From contig NZ_CP150484.1 in the NCBI RefSeq assembly GCF_037997115.1, positions 6,125,126 through 6,189,125 on the forward strand: a DNA stretch of 64,000 nt, given 5' to 3'. The stretch is from Amycolatopsis coloradensis (lineage in GTDB: Bacteria; Actinomycetota; Actinomycetes; Mycobacteriales; Pseudonocardiaceae). The notes beneath the pieces are model-generated. The model did no database searches. It worked only from the letters and a program-made list of their open reading frames with translations, and was not told the origin of the DNA. Both the position numbers and the translations under genes were made by a program. Shown here piece after piece: positions 16,389 through 25,572 of this stretch. The first letter of the stretch is position 1; each line of letters opens with the position of its first letter.

Positions 16389-17372
16389 TCAAGCCCTGGA
16401 TTCTCGCAAATCCTGGAACCACTCTTCACGGAACTTTCCCGGCGGGTTTCCGTACTCCGACCGAAACGCCCGGCTGAATTCCGACGGCTGCACGAACCCG
16501 TTCCGGAGCCCGATCTCCCGGACCGGTAACGACCGCAACGCCGCATCGCGCAGATCGCGCCGGGCGTTCTCGAGCCTGCGCCGACGAATCCACCTCGACG
16601 GGGTGCTCCCGTTGTTTTCGAACAACCGCTGCAGGTAGCGAACCGAGATGTGGTGGCTCTCCGCGATCCGACGCGGGGTGAGCCCGGAGCTGCCGAGATT
16701 GCGGTCGATATGCGCACTGATCCGGGTGAACAACCGATGTTGCCGCCTCAGGGAGCCGGCTTGCGCGGTCACCTGACGGTGTCGTTCGACCACGGCGGTG
16801 GCCAGGTACAGCGCGGCCTCTCCGGTCCGATCGGCCTCCGACGCACTCAGTCCTCGCGCTTGTGTCGTCGCCTCGACGAGGAAATCGCGAAGCAGCACAC
16901 CGGGACCGGCCACGTCACACACCTCCAGCCGGGGAACCAGGGGGCGCGACGGAGCCGATGAGGCGATCGAATCCGGTATGGCCAGAACGAGTCCCGCGGC
17001 CTCGACATCGGCCGACTGCGCGCTCACGGCCAGCGGCCCCGGAGTGGTGCAGAGCGCGAGTTCCGCGGCACCCAGCCGCGCGGCGTCGCCGCCCGTGGCG
17101 ATCGTGAACACGCCGGACGTGGGCATGAACAGCGCGAAGTGTTCCTCGTCGACCTTCAGTTCGTGCGCCTTCACCACTGGCTCACGAAAAATGATCTCCT
17201 GAACGGTGACACAGCCCAGTTCGGTCCTCCGTACCCAGTGATCGTCATGACCGGCTTGTGTCGCGCGCACACCACCCCGGGGAACGGGCACCCGAGTCCC
17301 AGCGCTCGCCGGCCGTCCACTGCCCCGCCGGCCACCGCGTCTCGCCGTCTTCTCCCCAGTTTCGCAGACCAT
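16389..17372 (-). CDS. AraC-family transcriptional regulator
   Basis: The 327-aa protein has an N-terminal ligand-binding-like region (about 50-200; HWVRRTELGCVTVQEI) and a C-terminal AraC HTH of two helix-turn-helix units (LTPRRIAESHHISVRYLQRLF and VREIGLRNGFVQPSEFSRAFR). I chose the ATG at 17372, preceded at 9 nt by a G-rich stretch; the frame is open to 17456. It is divergent from the large rightward gene set starting at 18319, so it is a natural candidate regulator of that set, but about 950 bp separate them. Confidence 0.85.
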   Translation of the reverse strand: MVCETGEKTARRGGRRGSGRPASAGTRVPVPRGGVRATQAGHDDHWVRRTELGCVTVQEIIFREPVVKAHELKVDEEHFALFMPTSGVFTIATGGDAARLGAAELALCTTPGPLAVSAQSADVEAAGLVLAIPDSIASSAPSRPLVPRLEVCDVAGPGVLLRDFLVEATTQARGLSASEADRTGEAALYLATAVVERHRQVTAQAGSLRRQHRLFTRISAHIDRNLGSSGLTPRRIAESHHISVRYLQRLFENNGSTPSRWIRRRRLENARRDLRDAALRSLPVREIGLRNGFVQPSEFSRAFRSEYGNPPGKFREEWFQDLRESRA

Positions 17373-18318
17373 CAGTGTTAATCCCCCACTCGTTCCTGTC
17401 ATCGACAACATGTCCGGACAAGGCCGCCGTCGGTCCACGACGAGCCACCCCAGCAAGTGGCCGGCTTACGACGACACCGATGACATCCGGTCGAAGCCAC
17501 TACGAAAACGTCACGTGCGGAAGCCCGGTGCACGCCGGCAAGTCGGTCCTGGTGGCCCTTGGCCGTGGACGACAACCGCCTCGACGCGCGACACTGACGA
17601 CCGACCACCCTCTCCGCCGACGCCGGATCCCAGAAAATGGACGTACGACGGCAAAAGCATGACTCGGCCCCGCCTCGACCCCAGACGCCATTCCGCGGCG
17701 ACGTTCTACCCACGTATGACGTTTATCGTGCGCCACGGGAGCGGCTACGACGAATTCTCCACTTTCGCGACCTTCATCAGAAACCCCAGAATGATCAGCC
17801 AACGAGGAAACTTTTCGAATCGCGAATGGTAACTCAGCCCTCCCGCATCAGTCAACGCTAGCAGGAGGAACTCTCACCGTCAGTGGCCCATTCAGGTGAA
17901 TAGCGACCGGCGCCACAAGAAGGCACCTGCCGCAAATGGCCACGGGCACCGACTCCGTTTCCCGGCGAGCCGACCGAACGCGCCCGAACACGGACTTGGG
18001 ACCCGCTTCCCTCGTACACCGAGTGGAATTGCCTTGACACAGCAACAAGATCGCATCCATCGGGCACCATGCCGATCCGGCCGCGCCAAGTGCGTCTTAC
18101 GTCAACTTTCGGGTCGCTCGTCGCCAATGACACGAGCAATGAACCGTGTGAGACTTGGTCATCCGGACGCGAATCGAAGCACTCGGAGACAATTCAGGGG
18201 ACACGACCAACAAGACGAAGCCCGGCGCGTGCGGCAATTCTGCTCGCCGGATCTACCGGCCGAAATACCGCGAGCAACGAATGTCAGTGCCGACACTCAT
18301 GAAGGATACGAATCGCTT
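17373..18318. other. Long non-coding interval upstream of the 18.3-32.8 kb gene set
   Basis: I find no gene here on either strand. The interval becomes locally less GC-rich around 17700-17860 and again just before 18319. A TTGACA at 18034-18039 resembles a -35 box but has no good -10 partner. It should hold the promoter for the operon and perhaps AraC sites. The frame of the hydratase is open into this region from 17896, but the codons lack similarity to the family. Confidence 0.4.
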
Positions 18319-19158
18319 ATGAAGTTACTTTCGACACCGGCCTTCAAACGAACATTCGACGAGCGAGCGGCTCTCCTGCCGCAGATCACCGAGGCCGCGG
18401 ACCTCCTGTACGCCGCCGGGCGTGACAACACCCAGGTCGCCGCCGGGGACCTGGCCAAGTTCGCCTCCGGCGAGCTCGACGACGCTTACGCCGTCCAGCA
18501 CCTGAACATCCGCCGAGCGCTCGATTCGGGTGCCAACGTCATCGGTCACAAAGTAGGCCTCACCTCGGAGGCCATGCAGCGTCAGCTCGGCGTGACCGAG
18601 CCGGACTCGGGCATCCTGCTCGACCGGATGATGCTGGCGAACGACTCGGTGGTGGCCGCCGGCACGTTCTTCCAGCCACGCGTCGAAGCCGAGTTCGGTG
18701 TGGTGATCTTGGCCGACTTCCCCGCCGGGCCGAGCCCGGACGAAGCGGCCGTCCGAGACGGCATCTCGGGGACGTTCCTCGCGCTGGAGATCCTCGAGAC
18801 ACGCTATCCGAGCTGGCTCATTTCCCTGTGGCAGAGCATCGCCGACAACGCGTCCTGTGGCGCTGCCGTGGCCGGGCCGGTGACCCAAGCGGTCCCCGTC
18901 GACCGCCTGAAGGACCAGCGGATCGACATATTCGTCGACGGTTTCAAGGCGGACACCGGTTTCGGACACGCCGTTCTCGGCGATCCCGTCAAGTCGGTGC
19001 TTTGGCTCGCTGAGCGACTGCATCGAGCAGGGCTCGGCCTGCACGAAGGCGATCTGGTCATCACCGGCTCGGTCCACGCCAGTATCGGCCTCGACGGGGT
19101 GTCCGAGGTCCGCGCCGTTTCGAGTGAGTACGAGGACGTCCGATTGAGGTTCGAATAG
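18319..19158 (+). CDS. 2-keto-4-pentenoate hydratase-like enzyme (FAH superfamily)
   Basis: This 279-aa protein matches the MhpD group: NVIGHKVGLTSEAMQRQLGV, then DSGILLDRMML, VEAEFGVVI (metal-ligand Glu residues), LEILETRY, DNASCGAAVAG and a final GDLVITGSVHASIGLDGV. MhpD adds water to 2-hydroxypenta-2,4-dienoate to give 4-hydroxy-2-oxovalerate. The ATG at 18319 follows GAAGGA at 18301-18306; upstream in-frame codons do not match the family. Codon 3 is TTA (18325-18327), a rare codon in high-GC actinomycetes. It is first in a 15-gene rightward set and followed by the next two enzymes of the same classical pathway. Confidence 0.88.
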   Translation: MKLLSTPAFKRTFDERAALLPQITEAADLLYAAGRDNTQVAAGDLAKFASGELDDAYAVQHLNIRRALDSGANVIGHKVGLTSEAMQRQLGVTEPDSGILLDRMMLANDSVVAAGTFFQPRVEAEFGVVILADFPAGPSPDEAAVRDGISGTFLALEILETRYPSWLISLWQSIADNASCGAAVAGPVTQAVPVDRLKDQRIDIFVDGFKADTGFGHAVLGDPVKSVLWLAERLHRAGLGLHEGDLVITGSVHASIGLDGVSEVRAVSSEYEDVRLRFE

Positions 19159-19233
19159 GCGCCTTCGGCCACAGGAGTGACGAATCCGTGCCAGCGCCGA
19201 CACGTGCGGCCTGCCGAAACCCAGGAGATATCA

Positions 19234-20133
19234 ATGCCAGCATTGCGCGCTGCGATCGTCGGTGCCGGACTCATCGGCATGGACCTGTTCCACCGTATCC
19301 GCGAGGTGGACGACATCGAGGTGGCCATGATCATCGGGCGATCGCGCACCCGGAGGCTCGGCCAGCTCGGTGAACAGGGGTACGCCGTCTCCTATCGGGG
19401 CCTCGTCGAGGAGCTCGACGACGGCGCCGACTTCGACGTGATCTTCGATGCCACGGACGCCCGTACTCACCCCGGTCACTGGGAACGGGCGCGGACGACA
19501 CGCTCGCTCATGGTCGACCTCACGCCGAGCCACGTAGGCGTTCCGGTCGTCCCGGTGGTCAACATCGACCACGTCCGGCACAGTATGAACATCAGCATGG
19601 TGAGCTGCGCCGGGCAGGCCTCGATCCCGATCCTCGCGAAACTGGTGGCGCATCTGGCACCCGGCTACGTCGAAGTGACCGCCACCGCGGCCAGTTCCAG
19701 CTTCGGACCGGGCACCAGGCGTAACGCCAACGAATTCATCGAAAGCACCAGGGACGCGATTCTGGAGCTGACCGGCTCGCCGTCCGCGAAGTTCATGGCC
19801 AGCGTGAGCCCCGCCAGGCCGGCGCCGGACTTCCGGCTGAGCGTGTCGCTGGCGGACTGCGGCAGGCAGGTGCCCGACGCCGACCTCGAATCCCTCGTCC
19901 AGTCCGTTCAAGACGGCGTCCGCCGGTACTCGCCCGGTTACTCGGCCCGGTTGACGTGCAACACCCCGGAGGTCGTCACGGTCGACGTGGCGGTTCAGGC
20001 GGTCGCGGCCACCTTGCCGAGCCACGCGGGAAACCTGGAGATCATCAATGGCGCCGCGGTTCAGGTCGCCCGACTTCACGGCCGTTCGTCCGGCCAACGA
20101 CAGGGACAGCCTGGCGCGCTGATGACCGCGTAG
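19234..20133 (+). CDS. mhpF-like: Acylating acetaldehyde dehydrogenase
   Basis: The 299-aa protein has the Rossmann motif AAIVGAGLIGMDL (residues 6-18), the catalytic Cys125 in NISMVSCAGQASIPI, and the later RNANEFIESTRDAI segment typical of MhpF/BphJ. Relatives oxidise acetaldehyde to acetyl-CoA with NAD and CoA and channel acetaldehyde from a partner aldolase, here encoded by the next gene. The ATG at 19234 follows GGAG by about 7 nt. One difference is Cys-Ala-Gly-Gln where the family usually has Cys-Gly-Gly-Gln. Confidence 0.9.
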   Translation: MPALRAAIVGAGLIGMDLFHRIREVDDIEVAMIIGRSRTRRLGQLGEQGYAVSYRGLVEELDDGADFDVIFDATDARTHPGHWERARTTRSLMVDLTPSHVGVPVVPVVNIDHVRHSMNISMVSCAGQASIPILAKLVAHLAPGYVEVTATAASSSFGPGTRRNANEFIESTRDAILELTGSPSAKFMASVSPARPAPDFRLSVSLADCGRQVPDADLESLVQSVQDGVRRYSPGYSARLTCNTPEVVTVDVAVQAVAATLPSHAGNLEIINGAAVQVARLHGRSSGQRQGQPGALMTA

Positions 20134-20195
20134 CACTCATGCGCTCTGCCGGCTTTCGGGATATGGGCGAGACCAAGGCAAGGAGCAACACGATT

Positions 20196-21224
20196 GTGAA
20201 CGAGGATCCGGTGAACCCCCCTGAAATCATCCTGTACGACGTCACACTTCGTGATGGGCAGCACGCCATCGCACATCAGCTGAACGAGACGCAGATCCGT
20301 CGCTACGCCGAGGCGGCCGACCTCGCCGGCGTCCCGATCGTCGAGGTCGGTCACGGCAACGGGCTCGGTGCCTCATCGTTGCAGATCGGACGCGCGCTGA
20401 CCTCGGACAGGGTGATGCTGGAGACCGTCCGAGGTGCGCTGAAGTCCGCGAAACTCGCCGCGTTCCTCTGCCCCGGCCTCGGCACCTTCACCGATATCGA
20501 ACTGGCGAAGGAGTGCGGCGCCGACATCCTGCGGCTGGGCGTCCACTCCACCTTGGCGGACTTCTGCGAGAGCTACGTCGAGAAGACTCTCGAGGAAGGG
20601 TTCGAATGCCACGTGGTGATGCTTCTGAGTCATATGGCGAGTGCCGAGAAGCTTGCCCGGAGCGCGACGCTCCTGGCGGGCTACGGTTGCACGGCGATCG
20701 GGCTCATGGACAGTGCCGGGTATCTGCTTCCCGACGAGGTGCGCGAACGGATCACCGCGATGGCGGACGCCGTCCCCGGAGTGGCGCTGTCGTTCCATGC
20801 CCACAACAACCTGGGGCTGGCGACGGCGAACTCCATCGCCGCGCTCGAAGCCGGTGCGACCATCATCGACGCGAGTTCCAGGGGATTCGGCGCCGGCGCC
20901 GGTAACGCCCAGCTCGAGGTGATCTGCGCCGTGGCCCAACGGCTCGGCAAACGAACCGGTGTGGACCTCAACCGGTGCCTCGACGCCGCCGAGCTCGCCG
21001 CGGCCGAGTTGGTGCGGTCGTTCCCGCTGATCGACTCGGCCAGCCTGGTGAGCGGGCTCGCCGGGGTGTTCTCCGGGTTCAAGCGGAAGGTTCTGAAGGC
21101 GGCGGCCGACTACGGGGTCAGTCCCTGGGACATCTTCGTCGAACTGGGACGCATGCAGGCGATCGCGGGCCAAGAGGATCTGATCCCGGAGGCCGCCGGC
21201 CGGGTGCGCCAAGCCGTGTCCTGA
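20196..21224 (+). CDS. mhpE-like: 4-hydroxy-2-oxovalerate aldolase
   Basis: The 342-aa HMGL-like TIM barrel begins PEIILYDVTLRDGQHAI (catalytic Arg19, metal Asp20). It contains the metal-binding FHAHNNLG (His201, His203), GLMDSAGYLLPDE and the C-terminal communication domain. It cleaves 4-hydroxy-2-oxopentanoate to pyruvate and acetaldehyde, or condenses them in reverse. The GTG at 20196 is chosen because AGGAG at 20181-20185 precedes it; an ATG at 20163 is an alternative. Order and spacing with the dehydrogenase support a channelling complex. Confidence 0.92.
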   Translation: MNEDPVNPPEIILYDVTLRDGQHAIAHQLNETQIRRYAEAADLAGVPIVEVGHGNGLGASSLQIGRALTSDRVMLETVRGALKSAKLAAFLCPGLGTFTDIELAKECGADILRLGVHSTLADFCESYVEKTLEEGFECHVVMLLSHMASAEKLARSATLLAGYGCTAIGLMDSAGYLLPDEVRERITAMADAVPGVALSFHAHNNLGLATANSIAALEAGATIIDASSRGFGAGAGNAQLEVICAVAQRLGKRTGVDLNRCLDAAELAAAELVRSFPLIDSASLVSGLAGVFSGFKRKVLKAAADYGVSPWDIFVELGRMQAIAGQEDLIPEAAGRVRQAVS

Positions 21225-21256
21225 CCCGACTACTCGAACGAGGTGGAAATCAGCTC

Positions 21257-22117
21257 ATGTCGACAGCAAGCCCGACAACCGCCATCCGAGACCGGCGTAG
21301 CTGCCTGCTGACCCCGGCGCTGCGAACCGATCGCTACATGGGTGCGCTGACCTGTGGCGCGACCGTCGCTCTCGTCGATCTCGAAGACTCGGTCATCCCC
21401 GCGATGAAGGAAGAGGGGCGTCACGCCGCGCGTGACTTCTTCTCGATGACCGTCGACACGAAGACCCTCCGCGGGGTTCGCATCAACTCGCTCACGACCG
21501 CGTATGGCCTTCAAGACGTCGTGGACATCGCCACTTGGCCCTGCCGGCCTCAGGGAATCCTGCTCCCCAAGGCGGACTCGCCGCGGGACTTCGACATCCT
21601 CGCCGAGGTGCTGGACACCGACACCTACCGGCCGGAGCTGTACGCGCTGATCGAATCGGCGCGTGCCGTCGAGGAGGTTTCGGAAATCGCGGCCCATCCC
21701 CGTGTGGCCGGGGTCGCGTTCGGTGCCGCGGACTACGCCGTGACCATCGGGGCCGACGTCCGCGCGTCCTCGATGCTCACCGTCCGGCAGCTGATCGCCA
21801 ACTCCGCGCGAAGACACGGCAAGATCGCGATCGACTCCCCTTGCTTCGCCCTCGACGGCGACGCGTCCCTGCTCGACGAATGCGCGACCGCGAAGGCCGC
21901 GGGCTTCGAGGGCAAGGGCGCGATCCACCCCCACCACGTGAAGGCGATCAACGAAGCTTTCGCCCCGACCGAAAAAGAACTGGAGTTCGCGCGCGCGATC
22001 GTCGACAGCGACGCGCGAGAGGTGGCCGTTCTGGAACTGAACGGCCGCATGATCGGCCCCCCGTTCGTCGAGGCCGCCGTACGTCTCGTCGAACGCTTCG
22101 GACAGGAGGACTCGTGA
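21257..22117 (+). CDS. HpcH/HpaI aldolase / CitE-like lyase
   Basis: The 286-aa protein reads RSCLLTPALRTDRYMGAL, then VALVDLEDSV, RINSLTT, ILLPKADS, ALIESARAV and FEGKGAIHPHHVKAINEAF. These are the ordered motifs of the citrate-lyase beta-subunit/malyl-CoA lyase family, with the metal-binding Glu and Asp and the substrate Arg of RINS. It should make or cleave a 3-hydroxyacyl-CoA with pyruvate, glyoxylate or acetyl-CoA; the substrate is unknown. The ATG at 21257 follows AGGTGGA. Its stop overlaps the MaoC gene by 4 bp (GTGA). Confidence 0.85.
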   Translation: MSTASPTTAIRDRRSCLLTPALRTDRYMGALTCGATVALVDLEDSVIPAMKEEGRHAARDFFSMTVDTKTLRGVRINSLTTAYGLQDVVDIATWPCRPQGILLPKADSPRDFDILAEVLDTDTYRPELYALIESARAVEEVSEIAAHPRVAGVAFGAADYAVTIGADVRASSMLTVRQLIANSARRHGKIAIDSPCFALDGDASLLDECATAKAAGFEGKGAIHPHHVKAINEAFAPTEKELEFARAIVDSDAREVAVLELNGRMIGPPFVEAAVRLVERFGQEDS

Positions 22118-22659
22118 CAGAAACACCGCTGAGCATCGAGGCGCTTCCGCAAGGCTTCCGCCGCTTGGAGGCGAACCGCTACCGGGAAGTGGTCGGACTC
22201 GGTTTCGACGACCTGCAGGAAGGGATGGTGATCGAACACCGCCCCGGACGCACCGTCACCGAATACGACAACGTGCTCTTCTGCGCGGTGACCGGAAACG
22301 TGGCCCCGATCCACACCGACGCCGAGTTCGCCCGGCAGACCCCCTGGCAGCGCCCGCTGGTGTGCGGCACGATCACGCTCGGCATCGCCGTCGGGATGAC
22401 GACGAGGACGTTCAGCGGCATGACGGTGGCGAATCTTTCGCTGGACAACGCCAAGTTCACCTCGCCGGTGTTCGCCGGGGACACGCTCTACACCGTCAGC
22501 ACCGTGACCGGCCTTCGCCGCTCCAGGTCGAAGCCCGACATGGGGATCGTTTCCCTCAGCACCAAGGGCTTCGTGGCGGATCGGGAAGTACTGGGTTTCG
22601 ACCGGTCCTTCGTGCTCCCGGTGAACATCACTTCGCAGCGCGACCTGTTCTCGTATTGA
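22114..22659 (+). CDS. MaoC-family (hotdog) dehydratase
   Basis: This 181-aa protein contains GMVIEHRPGRTVTEYDNVLF, AVTGNVAPIHTDAEFARQTPW and PLVCGTITLGIAVGMT. These are the MaoC hydratase 2 motif with the catalytic Asp/His region (NxxPxHxD) and the following glycine helix. Relatives such as mesaconyl-CoA or (R)-enoyl-CoA hydratases act next to CitE-like lyases, which fits the upstream gene. The GTG start lies in a GTGA overlap after AGGAGG, so the two are translationally coupled. Confidence 0.87.
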   Translation: MTETPLSIEALPQGFRRLEANRYREVVGLGFDDLQEGMVIEHRPGRTVTEYDNVLFCAVTGNVAPIHTDAEFARQTPWQRPLVCGTITLGIAVGMTTRTFSGMTVANLSLDNAKFTSPVFAGDTLYTVSTVTGLRRSRSKPDMGIVSLSTKGFVADREVLGFDRSFVLPVNITSQRDLFSY

Positions 22660-22675
22660 CCGACGTGAGGCTGTG

Positions 22676-23851
22676 ATGAGCGATCTCCTGATCAAGGAAG
22701 CGTCCGACGAAGAGTGGAACGAATTCCTCGTACTGGCACGGCGGAGCTACGGCTACGCCATCGAAGACGCGGACTATCTGCGGAATGTGGCCGACCGCCG
22801 GGTGGCGATTCAGTCCGGTACCGTGGTGGGCGGGGGTCTCGGAATGGTCGTCGGCCAGTTCTTCGGTGGCCAGGAGGTACCCTGCGCATTGCTGGCCGCG
22901 GGGTGCCTGGCGCCTGAGCTTCGCGGCAAGCGACTGGCCGTCCACGCACTCGGCGAGCGGCTGAAGTCACTCTACGACGCGGGTGCCGTAGCGGCGTGCG
23001 CCTGGACCCGGTCGAACGAGTACGGCCGGGCCCTCGGCTGGGAAGCGCCGTGCAGCGTCTATTCGTGGACTGTGCGAGCGGACGACCTCCGCCGGGCCTT
23101 TCCCCGGTACGACCACGACGTCACCTTCGGCCGGTCCTCGGACGGGGACAAGCTGATCAGCACGGTGACACGGCGATGGAACGGGGCGCTCGCCCGTCCG
23201 GACTGGTGGCCGGACTGGAAGACCGGACGTTTCGCGTTGAACACCTACGAGTTCCGAGATGGCGCAGGCGAGGTACGGGGTGTGCTGACGGTCTCGGGTG
23301 TGTCGAGAACCGGACGGACCGAACTCCACGTGCACGACTTCTTCGCGGAGGACGCGCACGTCGCGTCGAGCATGTTCGAGTTCCTCAGCCGGCACAACAG
23401 TCGTGCCGAATGGGTGGCGTTCAGACGAGCCTGCCTGCCTCCCACGCCGTTCCTCCTGCACAACCTCAGCCGGTACCGTGCCGAGGCCGAGGCCCACAAC
23501 CCCTGGATGTTCCGGCTGCTGGACGTGCCTGCCGCGATCGGCAGGCGCGGATGGCCCACCTTCGTCAAGAAGGATCTCGTGCTCGAGATCGAAGGACTCG
23601 GAAACGAACCTCCGACCAGGTATCTCGTGGAGTTCGACCACGGCGAGGCGATGGCCTCCGTCACCCGGCATCCCGCCGACTTCACCCTGAGCTGGCGGCA
23701 GCTGTCCTGCTGGTTCGCCGGTGGGTACCGCTCGGCCGAGTCGGCCTTCCTCGACGGGGTCTCACCGGACGGGGCACGCTCCCGGGAAGCGATGGAGCAG
23801 TTCGTCGCGCTGACCAACACCCAAGAAGTCTGGCTACCTGATCAGTTCTGA
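22676..23851 (+). CDS. Eis-type GNAT N-acetyltransferase
   Basis: The 391-aa length and layout fit the Eis family: an N-terminal GNAT domain (LLAAGCLAPELRGKRLAV, an acetyl-CoA loop of the R-G-x-x-x type), a second GNAT-like half (about 150-290), and a C-terminal SCP2-like domain (about 300-391) ending in free carboxylate QF. Eis proteins acetylate amines, including several on one aminoglycoside. In a biosynthetic set this may be tailoring or self-protection. ATG 22676 or GTG 22673 could start it; the gene follows the MaoC stop by 16 bp. Confidence 0.8.
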   Translation: MSDLLIKEASDEEWNEFLVLARRSYGYAIEDADYLRNVADRRVAIQSGTVVGGGLGMVVGQFFGGQEVPCALLAAGCLAPELRGKRLAVHALGERLKSLYDAGAVAACAWTRSNEYGRALGWEAPCSVYSWTVRADDLRRAFPRYDHDVTFGRSSDGDKLISTVTRRWNGALARPDWWPDWKTGRFALNTYEFRDGAGEVRGVLTVSGVSRTGRTELHVHDFFAEDAHVASSMFEFLSRHNSRAEWVAFRRACLPPTPFLLHNLSRYRAEAEAHNPWMFRLLDVPAAIGRRGWPTFVKKDLVLEIEGLGNEPPTRYLVEFDHGEAMASVTRHPADFTLSWRQLSCWFAGGYRSAESAFLDGVSPDGARSREAMEQFVALTNTQEVWLPDQF

Positions 23852-23869
23852 GACTCGAAGAACCGATCC

Positions 23870-24904
23870 ATGACAACGACCGAGATTCGGCTGGTTCGCA
23901 TGAACGAAGTGCTCTACTCCGTACGAAACCTCACCAAGTCCTATCAGAAGCGCGTGGCGAACGACGGCCTGAGTTTCGATATCGTCCGAAGCGAGATCTT
24001 CGGCGTACTCGGCGACAACGGGGCGGGTAAATCGACCCTGGTGCGCCAGATGGCCGGGTTGACCACGCCGGATTCCGGTTCCATCGAACTCTTCGGCCGG
24101 GACATCCGCCGCAACCTGCCACAGCTACGCGAGACGGTCAGCTTCATGCCGCAGTCCAGTGAAGCCATGAACCGCCTCACCGTGAAGGAGGCGATCTACT
24201 ACATCTCCCGGCTGAGGGGAGCCGGGAGAGCCGCGGCGCGCGCGGAGACGGGGTCCCAGATCGACGCGTGGAATCTGAGCGGATCGGCGGCCAAAGAGGC
24301 CGTGAAGCTCAGCGGAGGGCAACGACGGCTGCTTCAGCTGGCCATCGCCACCACCGGCAGGCTTCCCGTGCTCCTGCTGGACGAGCCGACGAACGATCTG
24401 GACCCGATCAACCGGGAACACGTCTGGGACCGGCTGAGCGCCATCAACCGCGAACTCGGGACCACGATCTTCTTCATCACGCACGACGCGCAGGAAGCCG
24501 AGAAGATCATCGACCGTGTCGCGATCATGCGTGACGGCCGGTTCCTCGCCATCGGCACGCCCGCGGAACTGAAGCGGGCACAAGAACGGCACGTCAAGGT
24601 CGAGTACCGCACCCGGTCGGCCGGCGGCGAACCGGTGTGGAAACGCTATACGACGACGGTCGACGACCTCCACGGCATCGTGGACTCGCTCGCCGACGAA
24701 GACGTGACAGATCTACTCGTGCGCACCGAAACGATCGAGGACTTGTACAAAGACTATGTACGGAATTCAGCGGTACGTGAACCAGTTGTCGATTCTCTTC
24801 CAGATGCAGCTGCGCAACTGGAGATGGACGTGGAAACCCATGCTCGTCATGGGGATCGCGACCCCCGCCTTGATCATCTTCGCGCTCAGCGCCATCTCGA
24901 ATGA
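23870..24904 (+). CDS. ABC exporter ATP-binding protein
   Basis: This is a DrrA-like ATPase of 344 aa. It has Walker A GDNGAGKST (48-56), signature LSGGQ (147-151), Walker B LLLDEP (168-173) and the switch His205 in FFITHDA. After the ATPase domain comes the usual small C-terminal domain, ending in IEDLYKDY at about residue 295. The frame then runs on for roughly 48 residues of unusual composition inside the permease gene, an overlap of 149 bp. Starts at 23870 or 23900 are possible. It pairs with the following permease to form an efflux pump. Confidence 0.9.
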   Translation: MTTTEIRLVRMNEVLYSVRNLTKSYQKRVANDGLSFDIVRSEIFGVLGDNGAGKSTLVRQMAGLTTPDSGSIELFGRDIRRNLPQLRETVSFMPQSSEAMNRLTVKEAIYYISRLRGAGRAAARAETGSQIDAWNLSGSAAKEAVKLSGGQRRLLQLAIATTGRLPVLLLDEPTNDLDPINREHVWDRLSAINRELGTTIFFITHDAQEAEKIIDRVAIMRDGRFLAIGTPAELKRAQERHVKVEYRTRSAGGEPVWKRYTTTVDDLHGIVDSLADEDVTDLLVRTETIEDLYKDYVRNSAVREPVVDSLPDAAAQLEMDVETHARHGDRDPRLDHLRAQRHLE

Positions 24905-25505
24905 CAAAGGCGGCAGCGGCGCGGTCTACATCGCGGGTGGCGCGATCACGCTCACACTGATGTTCCAGAACACCAATCGTGTCGCCCAGAACTTCGCCTA
25001 CATGAAGGCGATGGGCACGCTCGACCTCTTCCGGACGATGCCGGTGGGCTTGAACGCGCTGACCTACGCCACGGTGACCGCGTTCTTCTTCCTGTCCCTG
25101 CCCGGCGTGGTCGCCACGGTGGTCGTGGCCCGGCTGTTCCTCGGCGTCGACCTGCACCTGAGCCTCGCGGCCGTTCCCGTGCTGTTGTTGTCCTCCTGGG
25201 CGTTGGCCGGCCTGGGTGCCGCCATCGGTGCGCTTTGCAGGACTCCTGAGACATCCAGTTCCGTCTCGCTCGCCATGTCGATGGCCCTGTTGTTCCTGGG
25301 CCCCGTCTACGTTCCGGCCGACCGCCTTCCCGAGTGGTTGAACGTGCTCGGTTACGCGAGCCCGTCGACCTACGCGACTTCGGCGATCCGTGCTTCTTTT
25401 TTCGGCTATCCGGCGGGAAGCATCTGGCTCGACATGGCGATGCTCTTCGTGTTCGGAGCCGTGTTCTCGGCATTCTCGAGGCGTGTCATGGCGAACCTCG
25501 GGTGA
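24756..25505 (+). CDS. ABC-2 type exporter permease
   Basis: The 249-aa protein has a cytoplasmic N-terminus (QLSILFQMQLRNWRW) and about six hydrophobic segments, including PALIIFALSAI, VVATVVVARLFL and LAMSMALLFLGPVYVPADRLP; the last is the conserved ABC-2 loop. It should form the membrane channel of the DrrAB-type exporter. The start ATG (24756) lies inside the ATPase gene, so it depends on that gene's translation. The likely cargo is the product of this gene set. Confidence 0.87.
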   Translation: MYGIQRYVNQLSILFQMQLRNWRWTWKPMLVMGIATPALIIFALSAISNDKGGSGAVYIAGGAITLTLMFQNTNRVAQNFAYMKAMGTLDLFRTMPVGLNALTYATVTAFFFLSLPGVVATVVVARLFLGVDLHLSLAAVPVLLLSSWALAGLGAAIGALCRTPETSSSVSLAMSMALLFLGPVYVPADRLPEWLNVLGYASPSTYATSAIRASFFGYPAGSIWLDMAMLFVFGAVFSAFSRRVMANLG

Positions 25506-25572
25506 CACGAAGACGCTGACGTGCCGGGGAGCACGTCGTCCGAAGTACGGCATTGACACTGGGGAGGCGCAG

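Noticed and set aside
18319..21224. Plain aromatic meta-cleavage degradation operon
   Set aside because: No extradiol dioxygenase, hydrolase or semialdehyde dehydrogenase is present upstream or downstream; the following genes are of biosynthetic, export and modification types.
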